From the NCBI GenBank assembly GCA_016758965.1, contig JAEPRB010000005.1:310001-374000 (forward strand): 64,000 bases of DNA, in the 5' to 3' direction. Of the stretch, positions 15,099 to 27,757 are shown one piece after another. Source of the stretch: Circinella minor (lineage: Eukaryota; Mucoromycota; Mucoromycetes; Mucorales; Lichtheimiaceae). The notes under the pieces were generated by a model that saw only the letters and a program-made list of their open reading frames with translations, did not search any database and was not told where the DNA came from. Within the stretch, counting starts at the first letter, position 1. Each line of letters opens with the position of its first letter. The translations under genes and the position numbers were made by a program.

Positions 15099-18000
15099 TC
15101 ATTGGTATATTGCATCTGTGGATTGCATATCTACTGTTCGTAACTCGTTCCCATTGATCATTGCATATAATCGTAAAGGAAGTTTTCGTCCATCTGCTGC
15201 AGCATTAGGACAGTTGCTATGTAAAATATATTCTCGGGAGGATGGTTCTAATATAAAAGAAGATACATTAAAAACATCAATATCTGTTATACTTAACAAT
15301 GCATAATATATATATATGTGTGTGCGTGTGCGTGTGTGTGTGCGTGTGTATGTATGTTTATGTGTAAAGGTACAATCATAAATTATTTACCTTCATTTTG
15401 AAATACTTTCAACACTACATCTTGTTCTTCGCCCCTATGGACATCAATATCCGTGGAGGTCAGAAGACGATTCACTAGATCGTGTTGGCCGGGAAACTAA
15501 TATAATTTTGAGTTTAGGTGATTTAAAAAGAAACAGTTTTTATAACAACTATTGATACTTTTAAACCATCTCTACTTTACCTTTCGTAGTAATGAGATAG
15601 CATTACACGTTGACGATTCTTGTCCTCGAATACTATAAATCAATGGATTTATTGTGCACTTTCCATTTCTATCAGAACATGTTTAGTATTGCATATCCTT
15701 TCTTGATTGGCCAAATAATTTATTTTATCGCACTCTTCCAGCTTTCTATATCTAATATTAATATTATCACAATTATTATTATTATTATTATAATTTACCT
15801 TAAATAATCCCATGGAAAATTGGTAATGTCTTCACCTAGTGCTGACATCCCTTTTGCAACTTCTCGTGTACAACGGACGATAGGATGGCTAGCCAAAGTA
15901 TCGTATGCTATTAAAGCGATTGTTGGTAGCAACCTATGATATTATAATACAAAAGCAGAAGTCGTTAGCAAAAAAAATAGAATAAATGAAGCAAGGTTTC
16001 TTTTTTTTGGTAGAGTAATGTACATTGCAAATAGTTCATGGATTGATAATGTTTCTAGATAATGTAATGCCTTGAAAGAAGTTATCAAATGGTTCATTAG
16101 TAACCCTCTCATCACAGTCAGACTCTCTTTTTTTCATGCATGCATAAAATAAAATAAACTCAAGCTTACTTTTTCTCCTTCAGCTGTTACATCAAACAAT
16201 GGTTTTTGTCGAGAAGCTGGTGTTCGGGTAGAGCACTAAAACATATATACTATTTAGTCATAAAAAAATAACTTTAAATGGTTTCAGATAACTCTTCAAA
16301 AAAAAGTCCCCTTTTTTTTACCTTCCAAAGTTCCTGCCATATATTACTTGAATCTGCCATACGAGCACTTAAACACCCTAAACTTCCATCTTGTTCATCT
16401 TTAGGTTGAACCCAATCTCTAGGTGAATGCCAACGAACAAAATCTTCTAGGGCTGCATGTGGATTTGCCGCCTTGAATGCCTGCATATCTAAATATGGGT
16501 AATAAAAATAAATAAACTTTAAAACTTAATATATCAGGAACAAAAAAAAATCAGGAATATACCAAAAGAATTTGCTTTTATTACCAGAATAAAGTTGTGC
16601 AGATTGTAATTTAGCTCTTATATGCGTTGCACTTTCAGAAGTTCCCAGTTTTTCAAAAACATCCGCTTGTTGTGTTATCATATCTTCTGTCATAAATCCT
16701 GCATCCTACAGGCACACATTTTAATATATTGTTTATGAGAACAATAGCTTAACACAACGCATCATATTAAGTAAAGTTACTTACTTGAGTCACCGGGATC
16801 CATATGGGTTCACCCGTCTGTAAAAGTTTCAGTGAAGGATGTTGATACTTGCGACCTTCATATTCTTCTGGATCCTTGACCTCATACTGATCTGAGCCTA
16901 TACGCACATTATTTGATCGTCTCGTGTTATAAGATTCAGCACTTGAAGGATAAGTCAAACCAACAAAGGATTCAGTCATCGAATGTGGATGGGCTAACTC
17001 AGAAACATCCGATAATGAGGATGATCGTGATAAGGATTTTTGTGTTGTCTTTTCGATCGCTGTAGCATTGCTAGACTTGCGAGAACTTGATTTGGGTCGT
17101 TTGGGATCATCTGTAAATCCATCAAAGTCTTCTAATGGGTCGAAGAACATGTCACTGTCACTGATATCCGATTGATCTTCTTCTTCATCAACCTCTTTCT
17201 CTTTGCTGTCTACGATCTACAGAAAAAAATCGAGCCAAAGAATAATTAAAGGCTATATACATAAATATATAAAATGTATACTGTATTACCTCATCTTTCT
17301 CGGATTTAAGTGAAACGGGACTATTTTCTCTATGTTCATCTCCATCTACCAACTTTTCCAAGAATGAATTGAATTTATCAAATGTGCTATCGAGTTGACG
17401 ACTATCTGGTTTTTGAACCGCAACAATATCATCAAATAAATTTGAAATATAAGGTTGTTGTTGATGACTGCTTCCATTTGTCGCTTGACTTTCGTCACCA
17501 TTATCTAGTCGTCGTTGAATACAACAATTTACCATTGCCAATTTTTGATGGATCTATATTCAAAAAATATTTAATAAAACCAAAATATATTAGTATATAT
17601 CAATATATAGAAAGGGAGAGAAGGATAAGGGTGGATTTATATAATATGATCACGGTGCCTTACAATATTAAATCTTAAATCTATGCCGTGAACATCTGGA
17701 TACTCATTGTTATTATCCATTTTTTCAGTCTTGTCATCATCACTCCATTGATCATAAAGAGAAGTATCAACATTGGGAATTCGTTGAAGATGCTCCCAAT
17801 GCCAGCGAATTTGACGCACCACTTCTATCCATAAGACTCTTAAAAATCCAATACACGATTGCCCACTTTGTAGTTTTGATGAATCAGACAAAGAATGAAG
17901 TGATAATAACATAAAGTTCCAGAAAAATGATTTGTATGGAACAGGTGTACCACGTTTGATGCGATAACCGAGAGCACCTGGTGTATATACTCTTATATTT

Positions 18001-19637
18001 TTGTTTTTCTCGTTGTTGCTATCATGTGTTGTCACGATAAATTCGTCTCGAGATTTTTGTAGTTTGATATGTTGATATTGTTCATCAAAAAGTGCTTCAA
18101 TAATAGAGTCAATTTGTTCAGCTTGTTGATCAAGGCCACCGGAACTACTACTTTTTTGACTAGCGGGAGTAATATTACCACTAGCACGTCGATTAGGTCC
18201 CATGGCCTGAAAAAAATTACGTACTAATCCATTCTTGTCTCGATCTACACGACCATTACTGCTGTTGTCTTGATTAATATTGCTATCGTCATTGCTAGAA
18301 TCATAAGGCGAAAGATAATCGCGGTTAGTGGGATCACGGATCCATGACATAATTACTTGATCTAGTAAAGTAGAAAGAAATGCTCGTTGTTGTGATAACG
18401 GTGCAAATTCACGAGTAAGTTTCCATTGTTTAGCAGAATAAAGTGACATATTGCTATCCATTGGATTATCTTCGTAAGTATCGGATGGCATTAATGGGAA
18501 TATGGCATTCAATGACAACGTGCGAAGAGGGTCGTTGTACGGACCAAATGATAAAGTAGGAAGATTATTCTCTTTTATCCAATTCTCCAAATTCTTCCAA
18601 TTTTCATCAAATTGATTCTTTGCTGTATATGAAAATACGCCTGCTACCATAAAGTCATTATGAACATTTTGTTCACTTAATGGTAAAGCACCTAATAGAT
18701 AGATAGATTTGCAAAAATAAATAAATATGAATATTATGACTTTGTTGCATTTGAACTGTTTCTAAACTTGTATAAAACAGGACTATTTACCACAGTCCTC
18801 AAAAAACGTTTCCTGTTTTGTAAGAAATAAGTTCCGTATTCCATCCAAACGAGTATACTGTGATGAAATTGGGTAGGTAATCGTTGTATTAAATCGAAGT
18901 TCGACATCACGTATTCCATTGCCTTCTCCAGCTTGCATGAGATATCCAATATACATATTATGTCGACTTGAACCAACAGGCACAAAAATAGGTACAGTAC
19001 ATCGAGCGTTTTGAAAAGCAATTGCACATGCTGATACAAGTATTTTGGCTTGATTTATATCCACAGTAGGTTTTCCTGGTGAAAATAATTTTGCTTTTAA
19101 AGAATCCAATATGGGTGTAAGAATAAAAAGTCGATCGAAACCAGTCCAACGATGTAACGCATGGTGAGTTTTATTGTTTTTGCTGCCTGCTGTGTTGCTA
19201 TTCTGTTGCTGACTGTTGCAAGTTGATGATCCAAGTAAATAGAAATCTGGAAAAGCAAGTGGGTATTCTTGTTGATCTTCTTGTTGCCGTTGAGTTGCAT
19301 ATGGATGACAATGGTAAGTAAGTTTGTAAGTTTCTTCACCAATGGACAAAAGCTCACTACGAAAATAATAATCTGCGGATGAATTATGACTATTACTTTT
19401 GTTGCTGCTTTTGAGATTATTGTTGTTAGTATTGTTAATAGCGTCATTAGCCGCATTAAGACTTTCGTTCGAGAAGATGCCATATTCACCATCCTTAGAA
19501 CCCCAGGAATATAAAATCTCCTCGAGTGCTGTACTAAGGCGTTCGAAATTAGAAACGGTGGTATAGTCTACAAACTCAAATAACTCTTCACTGCATGTTG
19601 AGCTTTGACGTCGTTTTGGTTGTTTACGATTCTCCAT
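15099..19637 (-). CDS. RAB3GAP1: Rab3 GTPase-activating protein catalytic subunit
   Basis: Twelve exons on the minus strand (19637..18791, 18691..17664, 17553..17290, 17216..16785, 16705..16585, 16488..16322, 16235..16170, 16070..16024, 15933..15799, 15632..15581, 15496..15391, 15283..15099) encode 1149 aa. Family landmarks in order: FEFVDYTTVSNFERL at the N-terminus, FDRLFILTPILDS, the HQKLAMVNCCIQRR block, LKLLQTGEPIWIPVTQ, then MQAFKAANPHAALEDFVRWH with SPRDW, SARMADSSNIWQELW, and a C-terminal EYIL block. With the non-catalytic subunit this complex acts on Rab3 and is also an exchange factor for Rab18 at the ER, influencing lipid droplets and autophagy in animals. Its role in fungi is inferred. 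Ser/Asn-rich inserts lie near 90-120 and 410-450. Exon 12 follows a (TG)n repeat in the last intron. Every join keeps phase. Confidence 0.9.
15317..15352. repeat. (TG)n / (CA)n microsatellite in the last Rab3GAP intron
   Basis: A TGTG/CGTG run, about 36 bp, inside the last intron of the minus-strand Rab3GAP gene. On that strand it is a CA-rich tract upstream of the acceptor. Confidence 0.75.
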
Positions 19638-19909
19638 GTATGTTTTAATATATAAGTTCTAAAAAAAAATATTATCCGTAGTAGAAAAAGAAAGTCTATT
19701 TGTAACAGTGTGTATCAGACGGAGTATATGATTTTGCATGATGTGTTTCATTCATCCTTATAATCAGGTGGAACCAAAAAAAAAAAGGTCACTTGTTTAA
19801 CTAAGAAATAAAATCCTTCGTATTATTATTATTATCCTTAATATGTAAATATCTTTTATTTGATAATGATAATAAAGAAGAAGAGGACAAAAAAAATTAT
19901 TTAACTAAA
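19638..19909. promoter_or_regulatory. Spacer upstream of RAB3GAP1, downstream of NCA2
   Basis: 272 bp between two tandem minus-strand genes. It must contain the 3' end of NCA2 and the promoter of RAB3GAP1. An A-run at 19777-19787 and AT-rich DNA are visible; no defined element recognised. Confidence 0.4.
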
Positions 19910-22569
19910 TTAATTCAAGGTTTCTTTTCTCGAAGGTTGTAAAAAATTCCAGGAACGGTTCATTCTTGTTACTACATTTAATTTTTGAGCTACAGTCAAC
20001 TTTGGATTTTCGAGGTCACGTAAATCTTCCATAAAATAATCCCTAATAGAATGTCTTCTTGGTAATTGAAGAGCATAGATACGTAATAGATGAATTTCGC
20101 ATAATAAAATACCATGACTTTTACAATCTAACTGCTCTTCTTCAGGTTTGACATCAACTGATGCCAAGTTGAATAATCGCTCGACACGTCTAATGTTTGA
20201 TTATAACAACAAGTTAAGTTTCTTCCTTCATCTATATATATCGCTTATATTTCGTTTTTGTTTCTGTTATTGTTTCTGTTTTACCTCATTACTTCACGTA
20301 TAGGTTGAGCAATCTTTCCTACTTGATGTCCTGTACGTCTTGAATAGATATTTTTAAGCCATGAAAATGAAGCATATGTTAAAAGCATGGAAGGTGCAAC
20401 AGCTAATAAGAATAGTAACAAATACAATGTAAATAGCTATTTTTTTCGATACTTGTTCTTTCAAATAGATATTTATATGCTCGTCCTCCTCCACCACCTT
20501 CTCTTCTTTTTCATACATACCGAGAAATGCGAAATTTAATTCATTTGACTTCAAAAGTTTATCAAGAGCAGCCATTGCTAAATCCACGTCCACTTTAGTC
20601 TTTTGAACTTGAATTAATAAAGTTTGAATAAGATCACCTGACAAACAAATAAGGAGCAGAATAGGGGTTAGTTTCTTTTGAGCACAGAAGATATTACTGT
20701 GTCTCATCATTTATGCGATTTTCTTTTTCTCTTTACCAGTGATTGCATTTTTCAAAGGATGTTTGATTTCATTCTCATAAGCTTTGAGAACGACAGAAAG
20801 ATCACCATCACGAACATTTGCAATTAACTGTTGAGCATCGATTTCTGACAAGTGATAATGATCGTTTGCAAATTGGACTACCATCCGCTCCAAGGACTAT
20901 GAGAAACAATAAGGTTAATTTGAACCGTTTACTCGGGGAGAAACATGTTTTGTAATATTTGAAAACAAAAAAGAAAAAAGAAACTTACTTCTAAATCACT
21001 TTTCAGTCCTTCCTTACTTAAGACTCCCAATCGTTGATCCTTCAAACGGATCGTCTCCCATACTTTCAATACAGGTTCCCAAATCCAATTAATTGCAAAA
21101 TCACAAGCAGTTTTACCAAGTTCATGAAACCATGTCAATAATGCATCTTTCCGATTAAATACAAAAGTCGTTGCTGTGTTACCAGCTATGTATAGGCCCA
21201 AAGCTGGGATCCAATAACGTACAAATGCGGATGGTGGTTGGTACAACTCATGTACTGTATTCAGATTCTCGTGGCAAACTGATAAATCACCGATCGTATT
21301 GCTGAGTCTACAAGCAATCTGGTAAGGTGAACTGGGTTCAAGAATGTTGGTGATAGAATCTAAATATACATAGATAATTATATAAATATTTTATAATTAG
21401 TTAATTATCAATAAATTAGCTATATACATATACCAAAAAGTTGATTAATGAAATTTTGATATGCATTTATTACCCGTTACATCTTGAACATTTAAAGAAG
21501 TAGTAATCGTGTTGTCAATGTTTTGCTGTTGCTCTTGTGCTGAAAGGGTATTACTATTACTGTTGTTATTAAAGTTTGATGTGAATGGTTCCATTACAAA
21601 TTCCATCAACTTGACACAGCCTTCGATATCTTGGGATATCCGGTCTAATGTAAATTGAGGTGTCATTTTCATTAATAATCCAAGTCGCGTTGCTTGCTGT
21701 GTACGTAATGCTTCGAGCATTTTCTTTTTGTGGCCAATTTCCTCGTGGATTAACTGTGCTAATAGAGATCGATGAGGTGAAAATAATTCAAGAGAATGTC
21801 GAATGGCTGCCTTTGTACGTGTTCGATTTGGGAAAAGACTACTGATAATATGATCCGAAGATTGTAATACTGATCCCAGACCAAGTTGTGTCATACGCAT
21901 AGTATTGATTGTATGCATTGCCAATGAAATGACACGGACAGGTGTTGCTATGAAGTATTGAGCACATATGCATTTCAGTTTCCCAAGGTACTAAAAATAG
22001 GGTTCCATCCCTTTTTTTTTTTTGGTCTTTATCACATCCATCACATTTATCATTTCCAATATAAACCTTATTTGATCCACCATGCCTTCCCATACCCTTG
22101 ACACCTGAATTGATAAACTTTCGAGAGACTTACTTTGAAGAGCATAATAAATTTCATTTAATGAACTACCATAGACACTATTCCAATAACTAACGGATTC
22201 GGAAAGTGGAAGTGTTGAGTTAAGAACTCTGTCGAGTAAGACACCATATACGGCTATAGAACACTTTGCAATAAATGCCCATTCCAATGGCGATCCTGCC
22301 GCTGGGCCATTAGAAGAAAGATTCTTTGCTGCAGAAGAGGTATATAAGTCAAGGTATTTTTTGACTGTTTGGACATTGGGTAAAGTAGGCTGAGACAAAT
22401 CAATGCCCTGGCTCGCAAGTGTCAAAAACAAGTTAGGATCGTCTTGTTTTGACGCTGTTTCCGGGTCAAAAACATTATCTGATTGAATACATTCTTCCTG
22501 TTGTTGTTGAAAGACAGTGGATAATGAATTGTTGAGTTGGTTAACGTGTTCATTCACAAACGTGTTCAT
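19910..22569 (-). CDS. NCA2: Nuclear control of ATPase protein 2 homolog
   Basis: Seven exons on the minus strand (22569..22096, 21990..21474, 21359..20989, 20896..20737, 20637..20521, 20402..20285, 20189..19910) encode 678 aa. Yeast Nca2 is a mitochondrial membrane protein needed with Nca3 for proper levels of Atp6 and Atp8 mRNA. Conserved family blocks seen: [20 protein letters not shown] with PLSESVSYW (about 95-130), [48 protein letters not shown], then [20 protein letters not shown] with [20 protein letters not shown] hydrophobic segment follows, [11 protein letters not shown], likely a membrane span. The first intron (donor GTATGG, acceptor TTTTTAG) was placed by frame and similarity. 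It contains an A-run, and an unspliced read-through would stop soon. The gene shares a 184-bp divergent spacer with AGM1. Confidence 0.9.
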
Positions 22570-22753
22570 GACGCGCGGTTGCTTTTTTTTTTTTTTAGTT
22601 GGTGGGGTTTATCAACAAAAGAAAAAAATAGAACGAGGTTCTCGGACCCTCAAATCATGCATCAAAAAGCTACAAATTCGTCCCCCCTCCTTTTCCCCGT
22701 CTTCTTTCTCGTTCTTTTCACACATATATACTCCAAACAAAAAGCATCCCCTG
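22570..22753. promoter_or_regulatory. Divergent promoter of NCA2 and AGM1
   Basis: Only 184 bp separate the NCA2 start (22569, minus) from the AGM1 start (22754, plus). The spacer has a T-run (22586-22598), a purine-rich middle and a C/T-rich stretch (about 22680-22720) leading into AGM1. Both genes must draw transcription signals from it, so coordinated expression is plausible but unproven. Confidence 0.55.
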
Positions 22754-25360
22754 ATGACAATGTCTTTTGATTATAACACTATTAAATCTAACATCATTCC
22801 CCACAAGGTTGAAGGAACAGTATATGCCTATGGCACTGCTGGTTTCCGTACAAAGTATGTTTTAGTTTAGCTTTTTTTCTCCTCTTCATATTGTAACTAT
22901 CTAAATCTGACAGTTTGACCATCTACTACCATATATATAATTTAGAGCTCATCTACTTGATTCTGTAATGTACAAAGTGGGCATCTTGGCCGCTTTGCGT
23001 TCGAAGAAATTGAATGGCTCCACTATTGGTGTCATGATTACCGCGTCTCATAATCCAGAAGAAGTAAGTGCTTTTATAAAATGCCAAAAATCAAAAAGAG
23101 AGAAGGGAAGATACGTAGTTTTTAATCTGTATACTCACATACACATATAAATCCATAAAGGATAATGGTGTCAAACTTGTGGATCCTCGTGGTGAAATGT
23201 TAGAACAATCGTGGGAAACCTATGCTACCAAGTTTGCCAATGCCAACGACGGAGAATCCTTGGCGGAAGCAATTGAACAAGTAGTTACTGCTCAAGAAAT
23301 AAATCTTGAAACACCTGCAGCAGTCGTTTATGCACATGATACTAGGTAAAAAAAAAGATGAATCTGGAGAAGGAAATAATCAAAATATATATAAATGGAT
23401 GTGGAGATAAGGGGAAGTGGGTAAAGAAAAGTGAGGTTTTCCACAAAAAAAAAAAAACGCGCTAATGGTCCCCGTGTGGATAATATAGACCAAGTTGCCC
23501 TGAATTGGTGAAATGCCTTGAATCAGGTTTAAATGTATCTGGTGCTAAAGCTACTGGTTATGGTTTAAAAACTACCCCCATGTTACACTATATTGTTCGT
23601 TGTATCAATACTGCTGGTACTAACGATGCTTATGGTGAACCTACTGAAGAAGGTTATTATAAGAAACTTTCTGAGGCCTACAAAACTGCTGTGGTAAGTA
23701 AAAAGAAAAGGGAAATTGGTTCTAGAAGCGGTGATGTACATTGGTTTTGTCGGGGAGAAAAACATGATTCCATCAGCTCATGTTTTGCTAATAAACTGTA
23801 ACACCAAAAAAAACACAGGCTGGAAAGCCTCGCCTGTCAACGCTCCACGTTGATTGTGGTAATGGCGTCGGTGCACCCAAATTAGCGGAGTTTGTGAAAT
23901 ACCTTCCAGAAGATGTTCTCTCACTCAAGATTATTAATGGCGATATTCATACCGAAGGCAAACTTAATAAGGATGTAAGTAATAGATACATTTTTTACGA
24001 TATGTATGTGTATATCTCTAAAAAGGGTCATTATGCTGATAAGTATTTTATTTTATACTATTTATATAGTGTGGTGCAGACTATGTAAAAACTCGGCAAC
24101 AAGCACCTCTGGGCACTGAAATTGCTCCTGGCGATAGATTCTGTTCATTCGATGGTGATGCTGATCGTATTGTTTTCTATTATGTCGATAACAGTAAGTA
24201 TTATTTCTGTTGTTATTGTTATTGTTGTCTCTAGGTTACAGCATTGATTGGAAAACTATATTAAAATTGATGATATATTTAAAAAAAAATAGACAATGTT
24301 TTCAAGCTGTTGGATGGTGATAAGATTGCCGGATTGGCTGCAATGTTTATTATGGAACTTGTACAAGATGCCGGTATTGATACCCTCAAGGTCGGTGTTG
24401 TCCAGACCGCATATGCCAATGGCAGCTCCACCAACTACCTCACCAATGTTTTGGTAAGTTCCATGGTTTTCTTTGTTCTTATGTGTCGAAGCGAGGTGCA
24501 GCTGTATTATGCAGCATTTTATTTATTTATTTGCTTGCATGTTTGTTTGTTTATTATAAATAGAAAGTACCCGTATCTTGTGTACCCACTGGTGTAAAGC
24601 ATCTTCATCATGAAGCTGAAAAGTATGATATTGGTGTTTACTTTGAAGCCAATGGTCATGGTACTGTTCTCTTCAGCCCTGAAGCATTAAACACTATTAA
24701 TACCATTGAAGCGTAAGTTCGTCATTCGTTTTGTAAAACAGAGGTTTTTTTCTTGATAATATAAATGGTTTAAAGTGGTTCTAAAACTTACTAATCTCGT
24801 TTCTTTTATAGTAAAACACCTGCTCAACAACAAGCCATTAATCAACTTAAAGCTGTTACCGATGTAATTAATCAAACCGTTGGTGATGCTATTTCTGACA
24901 TGTTACTTGTTGAAACTATTCTTACCAACCGTCAATGGGGTCCTGATGAATGGGATCAAGCTTATACTGACCTTCCCAACCGACTGGTCAAGGTTGTTGT
25001 TGCTGATCGCACCATTTTCAAGACCACGAATGCAGAACGCGAATTGGTTGAACCAGAAGGTCTTCAAGAAAAGATCAATGCTCATGTTGCCAAATATTCC
25101 CATGGTCGTTCATTTGTTCGGTAAGTTAACTTGATGATATACATACTTCATGAATTATCAAATATAATATAAAAAACGAGTAAACATACTTATTTGTATC
25201 ATTTTTTTTTCAATTCTACAGTGCTTCTGGTACTGAAGATGCTGTACGTGTTTATGCTGAAGCTGCAACTCGCTCGGAAACTGATGAATTGGCATATAAG
25301 GTATCCCTTCTTGTTTATAACGAAGCCGGTGGTGTTGGAAAGCCCCCAATGATGCCATAA
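22754..25360 (+). CDS. AGM1: Phosphoacetylglucosamine mutase
   Basis: Ten exons (22754..22854, 22946..23063, 23161..23345, 23489..23693, 23819..23974, 24070..24193, 24293..24453, 24564..24712, 24812..25120, 25222..25360) give 548 aa, the normal family length. The enzyme (PCM1/AGM1) interconverts GlcNAc-6-phosphate and GlcNAc-1-phosphate, the step before UDP-GlcNAc in chitin, N-glycan and GPI synthesis; it acts in the cytosol. The four alpha-D-phosphohexomutase signatures are present: the phosphoserine loop [10 protein letters not shown], metal-binding DGDADR, sugar-binding EANGHG and the phosphate-binding [12 protein letters not shown] near the C-terminus. N-terminal [13 protein letters not shown] is also typical. 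Met-22760 is an equally good start. Chitin is the main wall polymer in Mucoromycota, so this gene is probably essential. Confidence 0.95.
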
Positions 25361-27757
25361 ATTCTATTTTAAAAAGTAAAAGAACTCAAAGGATGTCAGA
25401 TGTATATAATTGCACAAAACGACTGTTTATTTTTTGAAAAATAATAAATAATCATAATAATCATAATGAAAAGAAACTGAATAAACAATGTGATACGTAC
25501 TTAACAGTTTGGAATATCTTTCGTTATACATTTTTGTATCTATTAATGCAAAGTGACAGGTTACTTTTTTTTTTGCCCCTACTATTGAAATAATTTAAAT
25601 TAATGTCATTCAACGAAATCAAGGATTACAGTCGGAGACGTCCGAGATGTATTCGAAAAGACAAATTCAAAAATGCAATCAATGTTGTTTCATCTGTACA
25701 CCATCAGCAAAATCATTTTCATCTTACTCAAGGTTGTCAAGTAGCGAAAACATATGATCCACGGGTTAATTTTATAAGGAGATATTTTATTGATATATTA
25801 TCAAGCATCTTGGGACACTTTGGAATGAGAAAATAATTGGAATTATCGGATGTATCTCGTACCTGGCGCGCATTGCTATCATCTGGCGTATCTTCATAAA
25901 TACAGTATGGTTTAATTTTGGTTTGTATTTTACACTTCTTTTTAAATCCATCATAACTCTAAATCTAGAGGAAACGAATGTATACAAGCTTCATGGATAA
26001 CCATGCTTAATAGATATACGTATTACAGTCAACAACCACATTTTCAATTTGAGGTTTTCTTTAAAGTGGCGGGACGCGGGTTCTTCATTTGTGGGGCGAC
26101 ATGAATTAATTTCATTATTAATAAAACAATTTTTTTTTCATACTTAGCACGCGAATGTTCCAACACTTGTAGGTAATATAATAAACTTGCTATTAATATT
26201 TCTTTTTATTACGAAGTTGTAATAAAGTAGAAAAGTTACATTTTTACTCTCCTCTGTACGATATTTTTTCAATACGATGAGTACTACAAGGTTGTAATTT
26301 AAGCTGAAGTATTTATCACGACTCTGCTATATGTATTGCCTTTTTAATTATGCATACCAGATTTGGTACATGTTTGAATCTTTAGCCCAATATCGAATAT
26401 CAAGATAAGGTGCCTCCTGACTTCAACCATCAAAATATGGGGTGGGATAAGAATTGACAAAAATTTGTCAGAAATGAAGCTATAAACTTCTTGAGCCGTA
26501 ATATACGTATGTTAATTGAAGTATTTTGAAGAGATGTTACGGGACAGCTTTTAGAATAATACATTTCCCATCAAGATTTGTTACTTTAAAGTTTTGTCAA
26601 AATATGCTATTTTACTAAGTAAACCCAATATTTCAACAAAGGGAGAAGCACTGTGTAACCTATAAAAATGGATGAATTAGGGTTACACGAGGTTCCTACG
26701 TACTTGTTGATTATAGCTCCTGATTTTTACCATTCCATTTTTTTAACTATGGGAAGTCTCAATAAGAAACAGACTAGATATAAGAACAAGAATAAAACTA
26801 GAAAAATAGCTGTTTTTAAATATTACTTGCATGAAGATGCTTTCATCTATACCAAAAAAAATTCAAATGATTTCCAGCCTGTTGCTGAATAGCAACCAAG
26901 TAAAAATATAACAGAATCCCCCAATTTTATTAAATAAACAAATTGAACCAGTCTCTCACAGAAAATACTGGGGAAATAGCAGAAATATCAAATGGTACTA
27001 TGAAAACTAAGCAACAAAGGAAAAGAAAAAGAGTAGGGTACTTCTTAATACTATACACACATATACTACGTATCATCTCTTTTCATCTTATTTTATAAAA
27101 TACATAATAAATTTCTATAGTATTTCTACAGACCTATCTATGACTAGTAGAATTTTGACAGCCTCATTGGTAGCAGTATTATTACCCGGCGGTATCTGAA
27201 ATTTTCTCAATTTTGGACAAATGACGGTTTAAGTCAGGATGCACGTAAGCGAATTTATCGATGAGCAGACCTAACTGGGAACAAGAAATTCGACAGGATT
27301 CTAGTTTGTATGATATATTGTGCATCAAGCTATTGGTCTGAAACTGTATCCCGTTTAAATCATGGGTTAGCAGAAATGGATAATTTTCTATTTTTACGTA
27401 GTAAAAACAAATACCGAATTATCTTCCACTTCAAGCATTAACCCAAATAAGTCGATATTTGAATTTATTATATTAAACAACCAAAAAATAAATAAATCAT
27501 TTTCCTTTTTAAGATATTATTTATGCTTTGGAAATGTTACAAAAAAAAGAAGTAATTAGAGGCACACATGGAGAAAAAAGTAAATTACTGTTCAAAAATA
27601 GTTCACGTGATGCGTGTACATGTAAATAAAAATGGGTTTATATGTATATATAATTATGTAATGTCAAAATAGACCGTTGGTAGTAAAAGAAGTGTTTTAA
27701 AATTTCATGACAAAGACAAAGCGAAGAGAATGTTATGAGCTTGAAATTTATCATACT
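25361..27757. other. 2.4-kb gene-poor region
   Basis: AT-rich sequence between the convergent AGM1 and ERMP1 genes. Open frames at 25603-25836 and 26668-26892 (both +) start with ATG but show no family resemblance and no splice partners, so I do not call them genes. A stretch around 26400-26500 has a few protein-like words in more than one frame and may be decayed coding sequence. Nothing else is seen. Confidence 0.5.

Noticed and set aside
15031..15306. Plus-strand 91-codon open frame
   Set aside because: It lies antisense to the last exon of the Rab3GAP gene, whose minus-strand reading matches the family C-terminus and fits splice phase.
22016..22095. Reading NCA2 exon 1 straight through to the stop near 21991
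   Set aside because: The read-through gives a Lys-run tail unlike the family and truncates the protein; splicing to TTTTTAG restores the conserved downstream blocks.
25603..25836. 77-codon ATG frame downstream of AGM1
   Set aside because: No family resemblance, no splice partners, in a gene-poor AT-rich stretch; cannot be told from chance.
26668..26892. 74-codon ATG frame
   Set aside because: Lys/Asn/Tyr-rich composition reflects base bias; no supporting motif or neighbour.
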